DNA of 43,236 nucleotides from positions 1 through 43,236 of the forward strand of contig JACNIU010000486.1 of the NCBI GenBank assembly GCA_014382905.1, read 5' to 3'. Below, one piece after another: positions 16,003-24,062 of the stretch. A program made the position numbers and the translations under genes. The notes beneath the pieces are model-generated. The model saw nothing but the letters and a program-made list of their open reading frames with translations, ran no database searches and was not told the origin of the DNA. Every line of letters starts with the position of its first letter. Positions within the stretch are counted from its first letter, which is position 1. Source of the stretch: Desulfobacterales bacterium. Its GTDB lineage: Bacteria > Desulfobacterota > DSM-4660 > Desulfatiglandales > Desulfatiglandaceae.

Positions 16003-16075
16003 AAAGGGGGACGCTCTTTATGAATTTAACTGGAACAGCATCCATCTGTCCTTTAACAGGAAATGTATGCAGACA
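16003..16075 (+). repeat. Solo left end of the REP/MITE-like element
   Basis: It matches 15167-15239 at 71 of 73 positions, starting with the same 17-bp terminal sequence, but no right-end inverted repeat follows. Minus-strand frames across both copies share a peptide reading CLHTFPVKGQ and PVKFIKSVPLY, which is a by-product of the repeat and not a protein family. Confidence 0.8.
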
Positions 16076-16081
16076 TGTGAC

Positions 16082-16228
16082 AGGGGTCTGCTGTTGACTG
16101 TTTCGCTCTGAAACGACATATGAGCAGATCATTGAAAGTATGAAATGAGAATATCCGACAAGCCTAAACTTAAGAGCGGCGTTAAAGAGATAGAGGAAGA
16201 TGGCAACTAACAGTCACAGCAGACCCCT
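16082..16228. repeat. Near-perfect 20-bp inverted repeat around 106 bp
   Basis: AGGGGTCTGCTGTTGACTGTT at 16082-16102 and AACAGTCACAGCAGACCCCT at 16209-16228 are reverse complements with one bulged base. The enclosed DNA has only a 19-codon frame. It may be another miniature element. The core CAGCAGACCCC also occurs near 4731. Confidence 0.55.
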
Positions 16229-16311
16229 ATTTCAATTTTTAAAGGATGTAAACACTTTTGAACGTTACCAATTAATGATATCCTGGAACTCCTTAGAAGA
16301 GAGGGGATGAT

Positions 16312-16659
16312 ATGAAAGATATGATGGCATATAAAGGATACCATGGTTCGCTACATTATAGTGATGAAGATCAGGTATTTCATGGAAAGATTGAATTTAT
16401 CCGAAGCCTCGTCAGCTATGAAGGCACGGATGTCAGAAGTTTACGCACGGCATTTGAAGAGGCCGTTGATGACTATATAGAGCTATGTGAAGAGGAGGGT
16501 AAAGAGCCGGAAATGCCGTTCAAGGGCAGTTTTAATGTTCGTACAGGAACTGATTTGCATCGAAGAGCCGCTCTGGTTGCTAAATCTAAAGGTATGAATC
16601 TAAATAAAATCGTTACTGATGCGTTAGAGAATTATTTGTCCACTGTTGAAGGGGCTTAA
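16312..16659 (+). CDS. hicB: HicB-family antitoxin, no HicA partner visible
   Basis: The 115-residue product starts at ATG 16312 behind GAGGGGATGAT. The N-terminal half (YKGYHGSLHYSDEDQVFHGK ... IEFIRSLVSYEG, ending AVDDYIELCEEEG) is the RNase H-like HicB fold. The C-terminal half (FNVRTGTDLHRRAALVAKSK followed by KIVTDALENYL) is a ribbon-helix-helix DNA-binding domain. HicB normally neutralises the small HicA mRNA interferase and represses the operon. No frame of about 60 codons with HicA features is found within 300 bases on either side, so it appears orphaned or solitary. Confidence 0.82.
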   Translation: MKDMMAYKGYHGSLHYSDEDQVFHGKIEFIRSLVSYEGTDVRSLRTAFEEAVDDYIELCEEEGKEPEMPFKGSFNVRTGTDLHRRAALVAKSKGMNLNKIVTDALENYLSTVEGA

Positions 16660-16758
16660 TCGGCCATTTACGTTGAGTGAGCTGGGCTGGGGGACATCCT
16701 ACAAATTACACAAAGCATGCTATGAGGGGAAAAACAAAGTGAGAAGGGTAAGGCATGA

Positions 16759-16845
16759 ATGAGATTGCGTTATACCGGCAGAGCCAAAGACGACCTTGAT
16801 ATTGCCTTTGAGTGGTATGAGGGACAGCGCCGGTTTGTGGGTTAG
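16759..16845 (+). pseudogene. Truncated ParE/RelE-type toxin
   Basis: A 28-codon frame encodes MRLRYTGRAKDDLDIAFEWY followed by EGQRRFVG and a TAG. It matches the first helix region of ParE toxins (xxARxDLxxAxxWYExQRxGLGxEF), but the rest of the fold is missing. Just upstream, a frame ending in KLHKACYEGKNKVRRVRHE overlaps the start region and could be the tail of its antitoxin. Both look like relics. Confidence 0.65.
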
Positions 16846-16872
16846 CGCATCTGCATGTATTGAAGGAGTGAA

Positions 16873-17190
16873 ATGCAAACTACAATTGATACAAAGCAGG
16901 AAATTTTTTCTATACTCCATCAAAATCGATCTGATCTTATAGCACTGGGTGTAAGAAGAATCGGGCTATTCGGTTCTTTTGTTCGCGGAGAGCAACGTAA
17001 AGATAGTGATATTGATCTATTGGTGGAATTCCAACCCAATCGAAAGACATTTGATTCTTTTATGGAGCTATCCTTCTTTCTGGAGGACCTTTTGCGCCAC
17101 CGAATTGAACTTGTCACTTTGGAATCGCTAAGTCCCTATCTTGGCCCCCACATTCTAAAGGAGGTTGAATATGCCACTCTCCCCGCTTGA
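16873..17190 (+). CDS. mntA: MntA-type nucleotidyltransferase antitoxin (type VII TA)
   Basis: The 105-residue product starts at ATG 16873 with AAGGAGTGAA upstream. It holds the minimal nucleotidyltransferase motif [20 protein letters not shown], which fits GSx10DxD exactly. Members of this family act as antitoxins by adding AMP groups to a tyrosine of the HEPN toxin HepT. The downstream HepT gene overlaps it by 20 bases, the usual order for this pair. All catalytic residues I can check are present. Confidence 0.88.
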   Translation: MQTTIDTKQEIFSILHQNRSDLIALGVRRIGLFGSFVRGEQRKDSDIDLLVEFQPNRKTFDSFMELSFFLEDLLRHRIELVTLESLSPYLGPHILKEVEYATLPA

Positions 17191-17527
17191 ATATCTGCGT
17201 CATATTCTTGATGAGACCGAATACCTTATATCTGAAAGAAAAGGTATGAACAAAGAGCAATTCTTTCGAGATGCAACAATCAAGCGTGCTTTTGTAAGGA
17301 GTATCGAGATCATCGGCGAAGCATCAAAGAAAGTGTCTTCTGAGTTGAAGAATCGGTATCCTGATGTGAATTGGAGGGCCATAGCTGGAATGAGGGATCG
17401 TTTAATTCACGACTACTTCGGCGTAGACTATGACATCGTTTGGGATGTCGTTCAGAATAAAATACCAATTCTTCATGATCAGGTTTTGCTGATTATAGGC
17501 CAAGAGAATGATCTGGATGCAGAATGA
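17171..17527 (+). CDS. hepT: HepT-type HEPN ribonuclease toxin (DUF86)
   Basis: ATG 17171 is preferred because AAGGAGGTTGAAT lies directly upstream; a TTG at 17165 falls inside that site. The 118-residue helical protein carries the HEPN catalytic motif in [11 protein letters not shown] (Rx4HxY), the site that cuts RNA and whose tyrosine is AMPylated by MntA. The sequence [19 protein letters not shown] is the conserved DUF86 helix. The pair looks intact, in contrast to the broken toxin-antitoxin loci around it. Confidence 0.88.
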   Translation: MPLSPLEYLRHILDETEYLISERKGMNKEQFFRDATIKRAFVRSIEIIGEASKKVSSELKNRYPDVNWRAIAGMRDRLIHDYFGVDYDIVWDVVQNKIPILHDQVLLIIGQENDLDAE

Positions 17528-17640
17528 TTGCGATGTATGTAATTGAAAAAGCGCTAACAACAGCTTCTATCAAACCGCCAGGCATCACATAAATGCCTCA
17601 GCCCCTTGCTGATAAAGGGATCTGTCGGACAAGGTGAATC

Positions 17641-17928
17641 ATGTGGAACTATCGAGTTGTACGGAAAAAGAATACATACATTGATCCTATAAATAGGAAA
17701 GAAAGAGTAGATTACACCTATGCTATACATGAGGCATACTACGATGAGAACGGACATGTTGGGGCCATCACTCAAGATCCGGTAAAGCCCTTTGGAGAGA
17801 ATATGGAAGAGCTTAGGCATTCATGGGTGATGATGGCGGAGGCATTTGCTCAGGCTGTAGCCCATCATTGGTTTACTCGAAAAGCGCAAAAGGACAAAAA
17901 AATCGTGGGGTATCTGATGCAGGTCTGA
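17641..17928 (+). CDS. Conserved hypothetical protein
   Basis: The 95-residue product starts at ATG 17641, preceded by AAGGTGAATC. It is rich in aromatic and charged residues (MWNYRVVRKKNTYIDPINRK; YTYAIHEAYYDENGHVG; ELRHSWVMMAEAF). I have the impression of a widespread small family of unknown function that occurs in accessory regions, but cannot name it. It has no signal peptide or membrane segment. It stands alone between the HepT gene and the next unknown gene. Confidence 0.65.
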   Translation: MWNYRVVRKKNTYIDPINRKERVDYTYAIHEAYYDENGHVGAITQDPVKPFGENMEELRHSWVMMAEAFAQAVAHHWFTRKAQKDKKIVGYLMQV

Positions 17929-18037
17929 GAAGTGCAGTTACTGGTGGCGCACAAATGGATGGTTTTATAACCCTGTTCAGGGATTTCGTAACGGCTCACG
18001 GGTCTACTGCTCTCATCGCCCAACCGAGGAAATTTTT

Positions 18038-18745
18038 TTGAAACGAAAAGGTCCATACCGAAAACATGTCTACTGGCTGACGCACGATGAAGAGACTCGA
18101 TTGAGAGATGAGCTTGCCGCAAGCGGAGTCAAAGTGGGGACGGCCAAAGGCGTCGTCTGCACCCCCTTGGATAGGATCAACAGGATCTCAAGCGTTGCCC
18201 CTGCTGTGTGGAACGATACCTGCGGCCGGCAGGGGAGCTGGTACAGGACCTCGGAAAGAAACGGTCTCTATCTGGTCGTCAGTTCATTTGAATTAAAAGA
18301 CTATGAGGGCCGTAAGTCCGCCACACTTTCAGAATCAGACTTTGTGCCATCCAGATTCGCCTCCTTAGAAGAAAAAAAAGCCCTTTTCGAAGACCCCGGG
18401 ATCAGGGAGCGGATCCCTGAAGAATGGGGGCAGGTTAAGGAAGCAGAGAAAAGGATCTACCTGAGGTGGGCCAGGAGGCTGGGTTCAGGGATCCGGGATT
18501 ATGATCTTCTGTACCTCTCCCATACGGCCAATCATGGAAACTTCATCAAACCCCGGTTCTTCATCGAGGAGGACGGCGGGATCATCCCGTATTCGATTGA
18601 CAGAAGCGCCCATCTCTGCTCCTGCTGTCTGGAGCTGTTTCAAGTGTTAGGAAGTGCGTTTGACAAGAAGTTGGTTGCGCCTTGTCCCGGGGCAACGATT
18701 TTCGCACGCCTGAAACCGGATCGCTACCTGCTCGTAGAAAGGTAA
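18038..18745 (+). CDS. Hypothetical protein with a CSCC motif
   Basis: The frame uses a TTG at 18038 with GAGGAAA upstream; no ATG occurs near the start. The 235-residue product has no signal peptide or transmembrane segment. Visible traits are a basic N-terminus, WNDTCGRQGSWYRTSERNG in the middle and SAHLCSCCLELFQVLG near the end. The clustered cysteines could bind a metal, but the pattern matches no family I recognise. Base use resembles the housekeeping genes to its right. It ends about 60 bases before the MscS gene. Confidence 0.6.
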   Translation: MKRKGPYRKHVYWLTHDEETRLRDELAASGVKVGTAKGVVCTPLDRINRISSVAPAVWNDTCGRQGSWYRTSERNGLYLVVSSFELKDYEGRKSATLSESDFVPSRFASLEEKKALFEDPGIRERIPEEWGQVKEAEKRIYLRWARRLGSGIRDYDLLYLSHTANHGNFIKPRFFIEEDGGIIPYSIDRSAHLCSCCLELFQVLGSAFDKKLVAPCPGATIFARLKPDRYLLVER

Positions 18746-18809
18746 CTGAAGAACTCCAGGGGTGACTTTCTCCGGTGGGAGTACATTATAAACAGATTGG
18801 AGAATGAAA

Positions 18810-19913
18810 ATGGAAATTCCTTTTAAGGAATACTACAACCAGATCGCTGCCAGCCCGGAACGATTCCTGAGTGCTGCTGTTCATGTCCTGGGCATATTTG
18901 TTGCCGGGGCCATCGCCTGGTGGGTCATAAATGTGGTCACGAACAAGGTCGAGAAGCGGTTTCAAGATCGCCCGTTTTTCCAGAAAAATGAACGTTTCTT
19001 TGTGCTCATAAGGCGTGCCGGGCATTACGGCGTCTTTCTGCTGGTGGGAACCGCCTTCATTAATCTGGTTGATTCGCAGCTCATAAACAGGATATTCGGG
19101 GCATTCATGATCATGCTTCTATCCTCCATCGCCTGCAGTATCGTCAACAGCCTCATTCCATATTTGGAACGAAACCTCACCACAAGAACAGATACCCACA
19201 TGGATGATGTCATCATCGACCTGACAAAGAAATTTGCAGGGATTGCCATATACGTGGCAGGCGGCATTATGGCCATGGACAGGCTCGGTCTGAATGTCAT
19301 GCCCTTTGTCGCCGGGGCAGGTGTGGCAGGCATTGCCATAGGATTTGCAGCCAAGGACACGCTTTCCAACCTTATTTCCGGGATACTTCTGATAATCGAC
19401 CGGCCTCTGAAGGTGGGGGACCGTATTGAGGTCTGGTCCGCCCCAAAGAATTCTTCCACCTGGGGTGATGTGGTCTCCATCGGCCTCAGGGCCACGAAGA
19501 TCAGAACTACCGACAACATCATCATCATCATTCCCAACAATATCCTTATGAATCGTGATATCGTCAATTACACGGCCATTTCCGATGAAATCAGGGTAAG
19601 GATCCCGATCGGGATCTCTTATGAATCAGATCTCAAGAAGGCAAAGGAGAGTATTATCAGGGTCAGTCTCGAACTGGATTGGGTTATGAAAGACCCTGCG
19701 CCGAAAGTAGTGGTCAAGAGCTTCGGGGATTCATCCGTGGACCTGCAGGCAAGGGTGTGGATTCGTGACCCCCGTAAACGGATGGATACCATTTCATATA
19801 TTACGGACCGCGTGAAAGAGGTCTTTGATGAGGAAAAGATTGAGATCCCCTACCCGAGACGGGATATCTACATCAAGAGAGAGGTCCTCTGCAATCCTCC
19901 TCCCAGCCAATAA
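18810..19913 (+). CDS. MscS-family mechanosensitive channel
   Basis: ATG 18810 is chosen because GGAG lies seven bases upstream; an ATG two codons earlier is too close to that site. The 367-residue inner-membrane protein has helices at about residues 20-45, 75-95 and 100-120, then the MscS core. The pore-lining helix and beta domain are visible in VAGAGVAGIAIGFAAKDTLS, GILLIIDRPLKVGDRIEV, GDVVSIGLRATKIRT and IIIPNNILMN. Such channels open when membrane tension rises and release solutes during hypo-osmotic shock. It is likely monocistronic. Confidence 0.9.
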   Translation: MEIPFKEYYNQIAASPERFLSAAVHVLGIFVAGAIAWWVINVVTNKVEKRFQDRPFFQKNERFFVLIRRAGHYGVFLLVGTAFINLVDSQLINRIFGAFMIMLLSSIACSIVNSLIPYLERNLTTRTDTHMDDVIIDLTKKFAGIAIYVAGGIMAMDRLGLNVMPFVAGAGVAGIAIGFAAKDTLSNLISGILLIIDRPLKVGDRIEVWSAPKNSSTWGDVVSIGLRATKIRTTDNIIIIIPNNILMNRDIVNYTAISDEIRVRIPIGISYESDLKKAKESIIRVSLELDWVMKDPAPKVVVKSFGDSSVDLQARVWIRDPRKRMDTISYITDRVKEVFDEEKIEIPYPRRDIYIKREVLCNPPPSQ

Positions 19914-19960
19914 CGAGGCTATCAGCAAGGTCTGGATTTAAGATCAAGAAGCCCTTTTGC

Positions 19961-20740
19961 TTATCCTTTCAAATGATTAATATTGTCTTGCGACTCCCAT
20001 CGGCTCAGCGGACAATCTGAGCAGAGGGGAGCCTTGCGGCAGTAGTTCTTTCCGGTCTGTACGAGCAATGCGTGAAACTCGTTGAAAAAAGGGGCATCTT
20101 CGGGGAGATGATCCATAAAGATCTCCTGCAGTTCATGATAGCTCGTCTCCTCTCCGGCCATGCCGTGCCGGTTCAGGATCCGGTGTGTATAGGTGTCAAC
20201 CACAAAGAGAGGCCTGTTGGCAGCATAAAGAATGATGCTGTCCGCGGTTTCAGGCCCCACGCCATTAACGGAAAGAAGCCCTTCCCTGAGCCTCTCAGTC
20301 TCCTCGTTAAGAAAACCTGCGAGGTCTCCATCGTATCGATCAGCAATAAAATGGATCAGATTTTTTAGTCGTTTTGCCTTGATGTTGTAGTAGCCTGCCG
20401 GCCGGATTTCCTTGGCCAAATCTCCTGTTGGTAGAGAAACAAGACGATCTAAGGAGACCAGTCCTTTATCCTTGAGATTGGAGATGGCTTTTTCCACATT
20501 CGTCCAGTTTGTGTTCTGGGTAAGAACGGCCCCGATGATCACCTCCAATTCGGTCTCGGCCGGCCACCAATCCTGCGGACCGAAATGGGCCGAGAGAAGA
20601 TGGAACATCTCCATCAGCCTTTGACCGGATGAAGTACGGGGAATGAAATGTCCAGGATCCTCGCTTCTTGTGGTATGCGATGTACGTTCCAAATCATATT
20701 CTCCGGCATTGCAGATCTTATATCTTGACACGTGAAACAA
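19961..20740 (-). CDS. Endonuclease III-family (HhH-GPD) DNA glycosylase, probably monofunctional
   Basis: The 259-residue product contains FGPQDWWPAETELEVIIGAV followed by LTQNTNW, the helix-hairpin-helix VNGVGPETADSII and VDTYTHRILNR, whose aspartate is the conserved catalytic acid. Where endonuclease III has GVGRKTA with the lyase lysine, this protein has GVGPETA, so AP-lyase activity is unlikely. The Fe-S region reads CRKAPLCSDCPLSRW: three cysteines, with no fourth after them. The first 40 residues are unlike the family and the true start may be an ATG near residue 43. It lies convergent with the MscS gene. Confidence 0.85.
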   Translation of the reverse strand: MFHVSRYKICNAGEYDLERTSHTTRSEDPGHFIPRTSSGQRLMEMFHLLSAHFGPQDWWPAETELEVIIGAVLTQNTNWTNVEKAISNLKDKGLVSLDRLVSLPTGDLAKEIRPAGYYNIKAKRLKNLIHFIADRYDGDLAGFLNEETERLREGLLSVNGVGPETADSIILYAANRPLFVVDTYTHRILNRHGMAGEETSYHELQEIFMDHLPEDAPFFNEFHALLVQTGKNYCRKAPLCSDCPLSRWESQDNINHLKG

Positions 20741-21230
20741 GATACCTTAGATTTTCGGCTCATGTCAAGGTACTGGTTACTGGGTGCTGGATTCTGGTTA
20801 CTCGATAGTGGTCGAAGCACACGTCTTTAGCGGGAATGGCGGATGGCAACGAATTTCCTCAAGGTTAAATCGCTCTGGATGAATCGAGCCGTTCTACTTA
20901 ACGACGATAAATAAAAAAAAGGTAACACTTTAGCCGTTTGAAACAAAGCGTTGGACCATGAGGGTCTCTTTCCCAAAGGACGTAACAAAAGTAGTCCAGA
21001 GCGTATAGAACGCCCCCTTGACGTTCAATACAGATTCCGGGCAGGCAGAGACGATGTCCGTTTAAATGAATACCTTTTTCTGGGGCTGTCCAGTGACGAA
21101 TTTCAAGGCCTCGCTGCCGTTCTTATGAAACGATCCACGTATTTACGTCCTTTGGGAAAGAGACCCTCATGGTCCCGGGCAACAAACGAACGATTGTTTC
21201 AAGAATCTAAAGTGATATAAGCAATCTCTT
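20741..21230 (+). other. Gene-free stretch holding a CCAG-type repeat and a MITE-like element
   Basis: No gene is convincing between the glycosylase and EF-G. Near 20765-20805 lies a degenerate run (ACTGGTTACTGGGTGCTGG...CTGGTTACTCG) whose reverse complement resembles the CCAGCATCC-type repeat at 6125-6165. The rest is dominated by the inverted-repeat element at 20953-21176. Confidence 0.5.
20953..21176. mobile_element. MITE-like element with perfect 33-bp terminal inverted repeats
   Basis: Positions 20953-20985 and 21144-21176 are exact reverse complements over 33 bases, separated by 158 bases. The left arm begins GGACCATGAGGGTCTCTTTC. Weaker symmetry extends outward to TTGAAACAA (20938) and TTGTTTCAA (21193). 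There is no open frame inside with a recognisable product. It sits directly upstream of the EF-G gene, so it could supply or alter its promoter or leader. Confidence 0.75.
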
Positions 21231-23264
21231 ATGCAAAAAGATCAAAAACTCACTAAGACGCGAAATATAGGAATTATCGCACACATTGACGCGGGCAAGA
21301 CCACAGTGACAGAGCGTGTCCTCTTTTACTCGGGTCGTGTTCATAAGATGGGTGAGGTTCATAATGGCGAAGCCACGATGGACTGGATGGTGGAAGAAAA
21401 GGAAAGGGGTATTACCATTACCTCTGCAGTCACCTCTTGCGAATGGCAGGGGCACACGGTCAACATCATCGATACCCCCGGCCATGTTGACTTCACCATT
21501 GAGGTTGAGCGTTCCCTCCGGGTCTTGGACGGCGCCATAGGTGTCTTCTGCGCTGTGGGAGGCGTCGAGCCACAATCTGAGACGGTGTGGCACCAGGCCG
21601 ACAGGTATAAGGTCCCGAAGATCGTTTTCATAAACAAACTGGACCGGATCGGGGCAGATTTTTTCCGGGCCGTCCGGATGATCAAAGAACGACTTGGCGC
21701 CGTACCCCTTGTTCTTCAGTTACCCTGGGGAGTGGAAGACAATTTCAAAGGGGTTATTGACCTTATCAAAATGAAGGCGATCCAGTGGGAGGATGAAATG
21801 TTGGGCGCAGAATTCAGAGAGGTGCCGGTCCCGGAGGAATTTGCCAAAGATGTGGCCCGCTACAGAGAGATCCTGTTTGAAACCCTGGCCGACAAAAACG
21901 ATCTTTTAATGGAGAAGTATCTGTCGGATGAGGAGATTCAGCTCACGGAGCTGAAAACGGCCATACGTGAGGCCACCATCAAGATGGATCTGGTTCCTGT
22001 TTTCTGCGGAGCTGCATTGAGAAACAAAGGGATCCAACCCCTTCTGGACGGTATAGTCGACTACCTGCCATCGCCTCTTGATGTTCCGTCTATTACCGGA
22101 AAGAACCCACTGACAGGGGAGACTGAATCACGGGCGGCAAAGACCAAGGGGCCCTTTTCGGCCCTTGCCTTCAAGGTAATGATGGACCAGGGAAGAAAGA
22201 TGACCTATCTGCGGATTTATTCCGGGAACATAAAGGCCGGAAATCCGACCTATAATCCCGGCAGGAGCATCAACGAAAGGCCCGCACGATTGTTAAAGAT
22301 GCATTCCAACAAGCGGGAGCGTATCGACCAGGCCTCTGCGGGCGATATTGTAGCTGCAATGGGGCTCAAGCTCACGACCACCGGCGACACCCTCTGCGAC
22401 GAACAGCATCCGATCCTGCTGGAACCGATTCAATTTAATGATCCGGTGATAAGTGTGGCTGTGGAGCCCAAGAGCGTACAGGACCATGACAGGCTTCTGG
22501 ATGCCTTGGGAAAGCTGTCAGATGAAGATCCCACATTTAGGTTCAGGATCGACGAGGAAACGGGTCAGACCCTTATCTCCGGGATGGGGGAACTACACTT
22601 GGAGATCATCGTCGGAAGGCTTAAGAGGGAGTTCCTGGTACCCGTGAACCAGGGAAAACCGCAGGTCGTATACAGGGAAACAGTAACCGTACCTGTGGAG
22701 CAGGAGGATGTCTTCAAGAGGGAATTGGCCGGACAGGAACATTTTGCAGGCGTGCGGATCAAGATTTCTCCGTTGCCAAGGAGTTCCGGAAATCTCTTTG
22801 TCAACCGGTGCGCAGATCCAGGGCTCACCGAGGAATTTTTGAATGCGATCAGCCACGGGATTACCGAGGCCGAGGCGGGTGGAACCTTAATGGGGTATCC
22901 GGTATCCGATGTGCGAACCACCCTTTTGGGTGTTCAGATAAAGGAGCCGCTCTCTGACGTAATGGCCTTCAAGGCCGCTGCCAACATGGCCTTCAGGAAG
23001 GCATTTCAAAAGGGCGAGCCTGTTTTCCTGGAACCGATCATGAAAACCGAGGTCCTGGCGCCCGAGGAATTTACAGGTGAGGTCATTGGTGATCTGAATG
23101 CCAGGCAGGGTAAGATCGAGCAGATTGTCAACAATGGAACGATCCAGGCCTTTACAGTGAATGTTCCCTTAGCCAAGATGTTCGGATATTCCACATCGTT
23201 ACGGTCTGTTACCCAGGGAAGGGGCACCTTCACCATGCAGTTCAGCCATTATGACAGGACGTGA
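21231..23264 (+). CDS. fusA: Elongation factor G, stand-alone copy
   Basis: The 677-residue GTPase carries all G motifs: [25 protein letters not shown] and NKLD, followed by the EF-G domains II-V ([59 protein letters not shown]). It promotes translocation of tRNA and mRNA on the ribosome, or ribosome recycling if it is the second EF-G type. It is not beside rpsL, rpsG or tuf, so it may be a paralogue of the str-operon copy. No clear Shine-Dalgarno sequence precedes ATG 21231. A MITE-like element ends 54 bases upstream. Confidence 0.93.
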   Translation: MQKDQKLTKTRNIGIIAHIDAGKTTVTERVLFYSGRVHKMGEVHNGEATMDWMVEEKERGITITSAVTSCEWQGHTVNIIDTPGHVDFTIEVERSLRVLDGAIGVFCAVGGVEPQSETVWHQADRYKVPKIVFINKLDRIGADFFRAVRMIKERLGAVPLVLQLPWGVEDNFKGVIDLIKMKAIQWEDEMLGAEFREVPVPEEFAKDVARYREILFETLADKNDLLMEKYLSDEEIQLTELKTAIREATIKMDLVPVFCGAALRNKGIQPLLDGIVDYLPSPLDVPSITGKNPLTGETESRAAKTKGPFSALAFKVMMDQGRKMTYLRIYSGNIKAGNPTYNPGRSINERPARLLKMHSNKRERIDQASAGDIVAAMGLKLTTTGDTLCDEQHPILLEPIQFNDPVISVAVEPKSVQDHDRLLDALGKLSDEDPTFRFRIDEETGQTLISGMGELHLEIIVGRLKREFLVPVNQGKPQVVYRETVTVPVEQEDVFKRELAGQEHFAGVRIKISPLPRSSGNLFVNRCADPGLTEEFLNAISHGITEAEAGGTLMGYPVSDVRTTLLGVQIKEPLSDVMAFKAAANMAFRKAFQKGEPVFLEPIMKTEVLAPEEFTGEVIGDLNARQGKIEQIVNNGTIQAFTVNVPLAKMFGYSTSLRSVTQGRGTFTMQFSHYDRT

Positions 23265-23276
23265 GCCCGGGTCTCA

Positions 23277-24062
23277 TCACCTCCAGACTTGAAGGAGTGC
23301 CTGGCCCTCACCATAGTCGATAATTACCCCACCTGGTGTGATCTCTTTTAAGACAGGACCGCCTTCCCCAATCCGGTCCCCTACCTTGTAATTACGCATG
23401 TTGATGAATACCAGGCATTCAGCCGGGTCTTTGGAGTATGCGTGGACATTAATCTGCAGTCTTCCTAATTTCTCCCTGACTTCGTATGGAAGTTCGCTGA
23501 CCAAGGGAATGGGCGCTCTTCCACTCACGCTTTTAATGGGTTCTTTGGGTGGAGCCACGGGGGCTTCATCGGGTCCCTTAATGTTCACCGGTGCTTCGGG
23601 CATTTTTTCGGCCGCCTTGGGCGGGTCGGGTGTTGCAGGTTTTATCGGAGTCTCTTCAGGGACCTGGGGCAATGGTGGAGAGGATTGAACCGATTCCACT
23701 TTTTCAACTGCCGCAACTGGAGGGGGCAGAGTGGTAGAAGTTTCCCCTGATGTGGGAGCAGGCTTGGTATCCGGTGCCACAGCAGCCGGTTTGGGTTCTT
23801 CTTTTGGTGGGGCCATGGCCACTTCTGTCGCGATTCGGGCAGGCCCAATCGGTTTAGGTTCCTGGGCGGGGTCCGGTCCTTCTGGCCACAATACCAACCC
23901 AACCACCATGGCACCCACCAAAAAGGACCCGCTTAACCAGAGCCAGGGCTGGATGGTGCGCCGGGGGAGGTTATTCTCCTCATATACGGCGCTTAAATCT
24001 GGAGCCCGTTCGAGCCGCCGCTCACGTTCGGCCCGTTTCAGTGCGTCAAGGATAAATGACAT
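23277..24062 (-). CDS. gspB: GspB-like general secretion protein
   Basis: The 261-residue product starts MSFILDALKRAERER, the typical N-terminus of GspB/ExeB proteins, has one membrane helix (about residues 42-62), a proline-rich periplasmic spacer and a C-terminal GspB domain. That domain shows LQINVHAYSKDPAECLVFIN, MRNYKVGDRIGEGGPVL and ITPGGVIIDY. GspB works with GspA to help the type II secretin insert through the peptidoglycan. Its start overlaps the end of gspA by 17 bases. No other type II secretion gene lies in the window. Confidence 0.9.
   Translation of the reverse strand: MSFILDALKRAERERRLERAPDLSAVYEENNLPRRTIQPWLWLSGSFLVGAMVVGLVLWPEGPDPAQEPKPIGPARIATEVAMAPPKEEPKPAAVAPDTKPAPTSGETSTTLPPPVAAVEKVESVQSSPPLPQVPEETPIKPATPDPPKAAEKMPEAPVNIKGPDEAPVAPPKEPIKSVSGRAPIPLVSELPYEVREKLGRLQINVHAYSKDPAECLVFINMRNYKVGDRIGEGGPVLKEITPGGVIIDYGEGQALLQVWR

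Noticed and set aside
15060-16132. Two minus-strand proteins sharing PVKFIKSVPLY
   Set aside because: The shared peptide comes only from the repeated REP/MITE DNA; the rest of the frames is unrelated and lacks ribosome sites.
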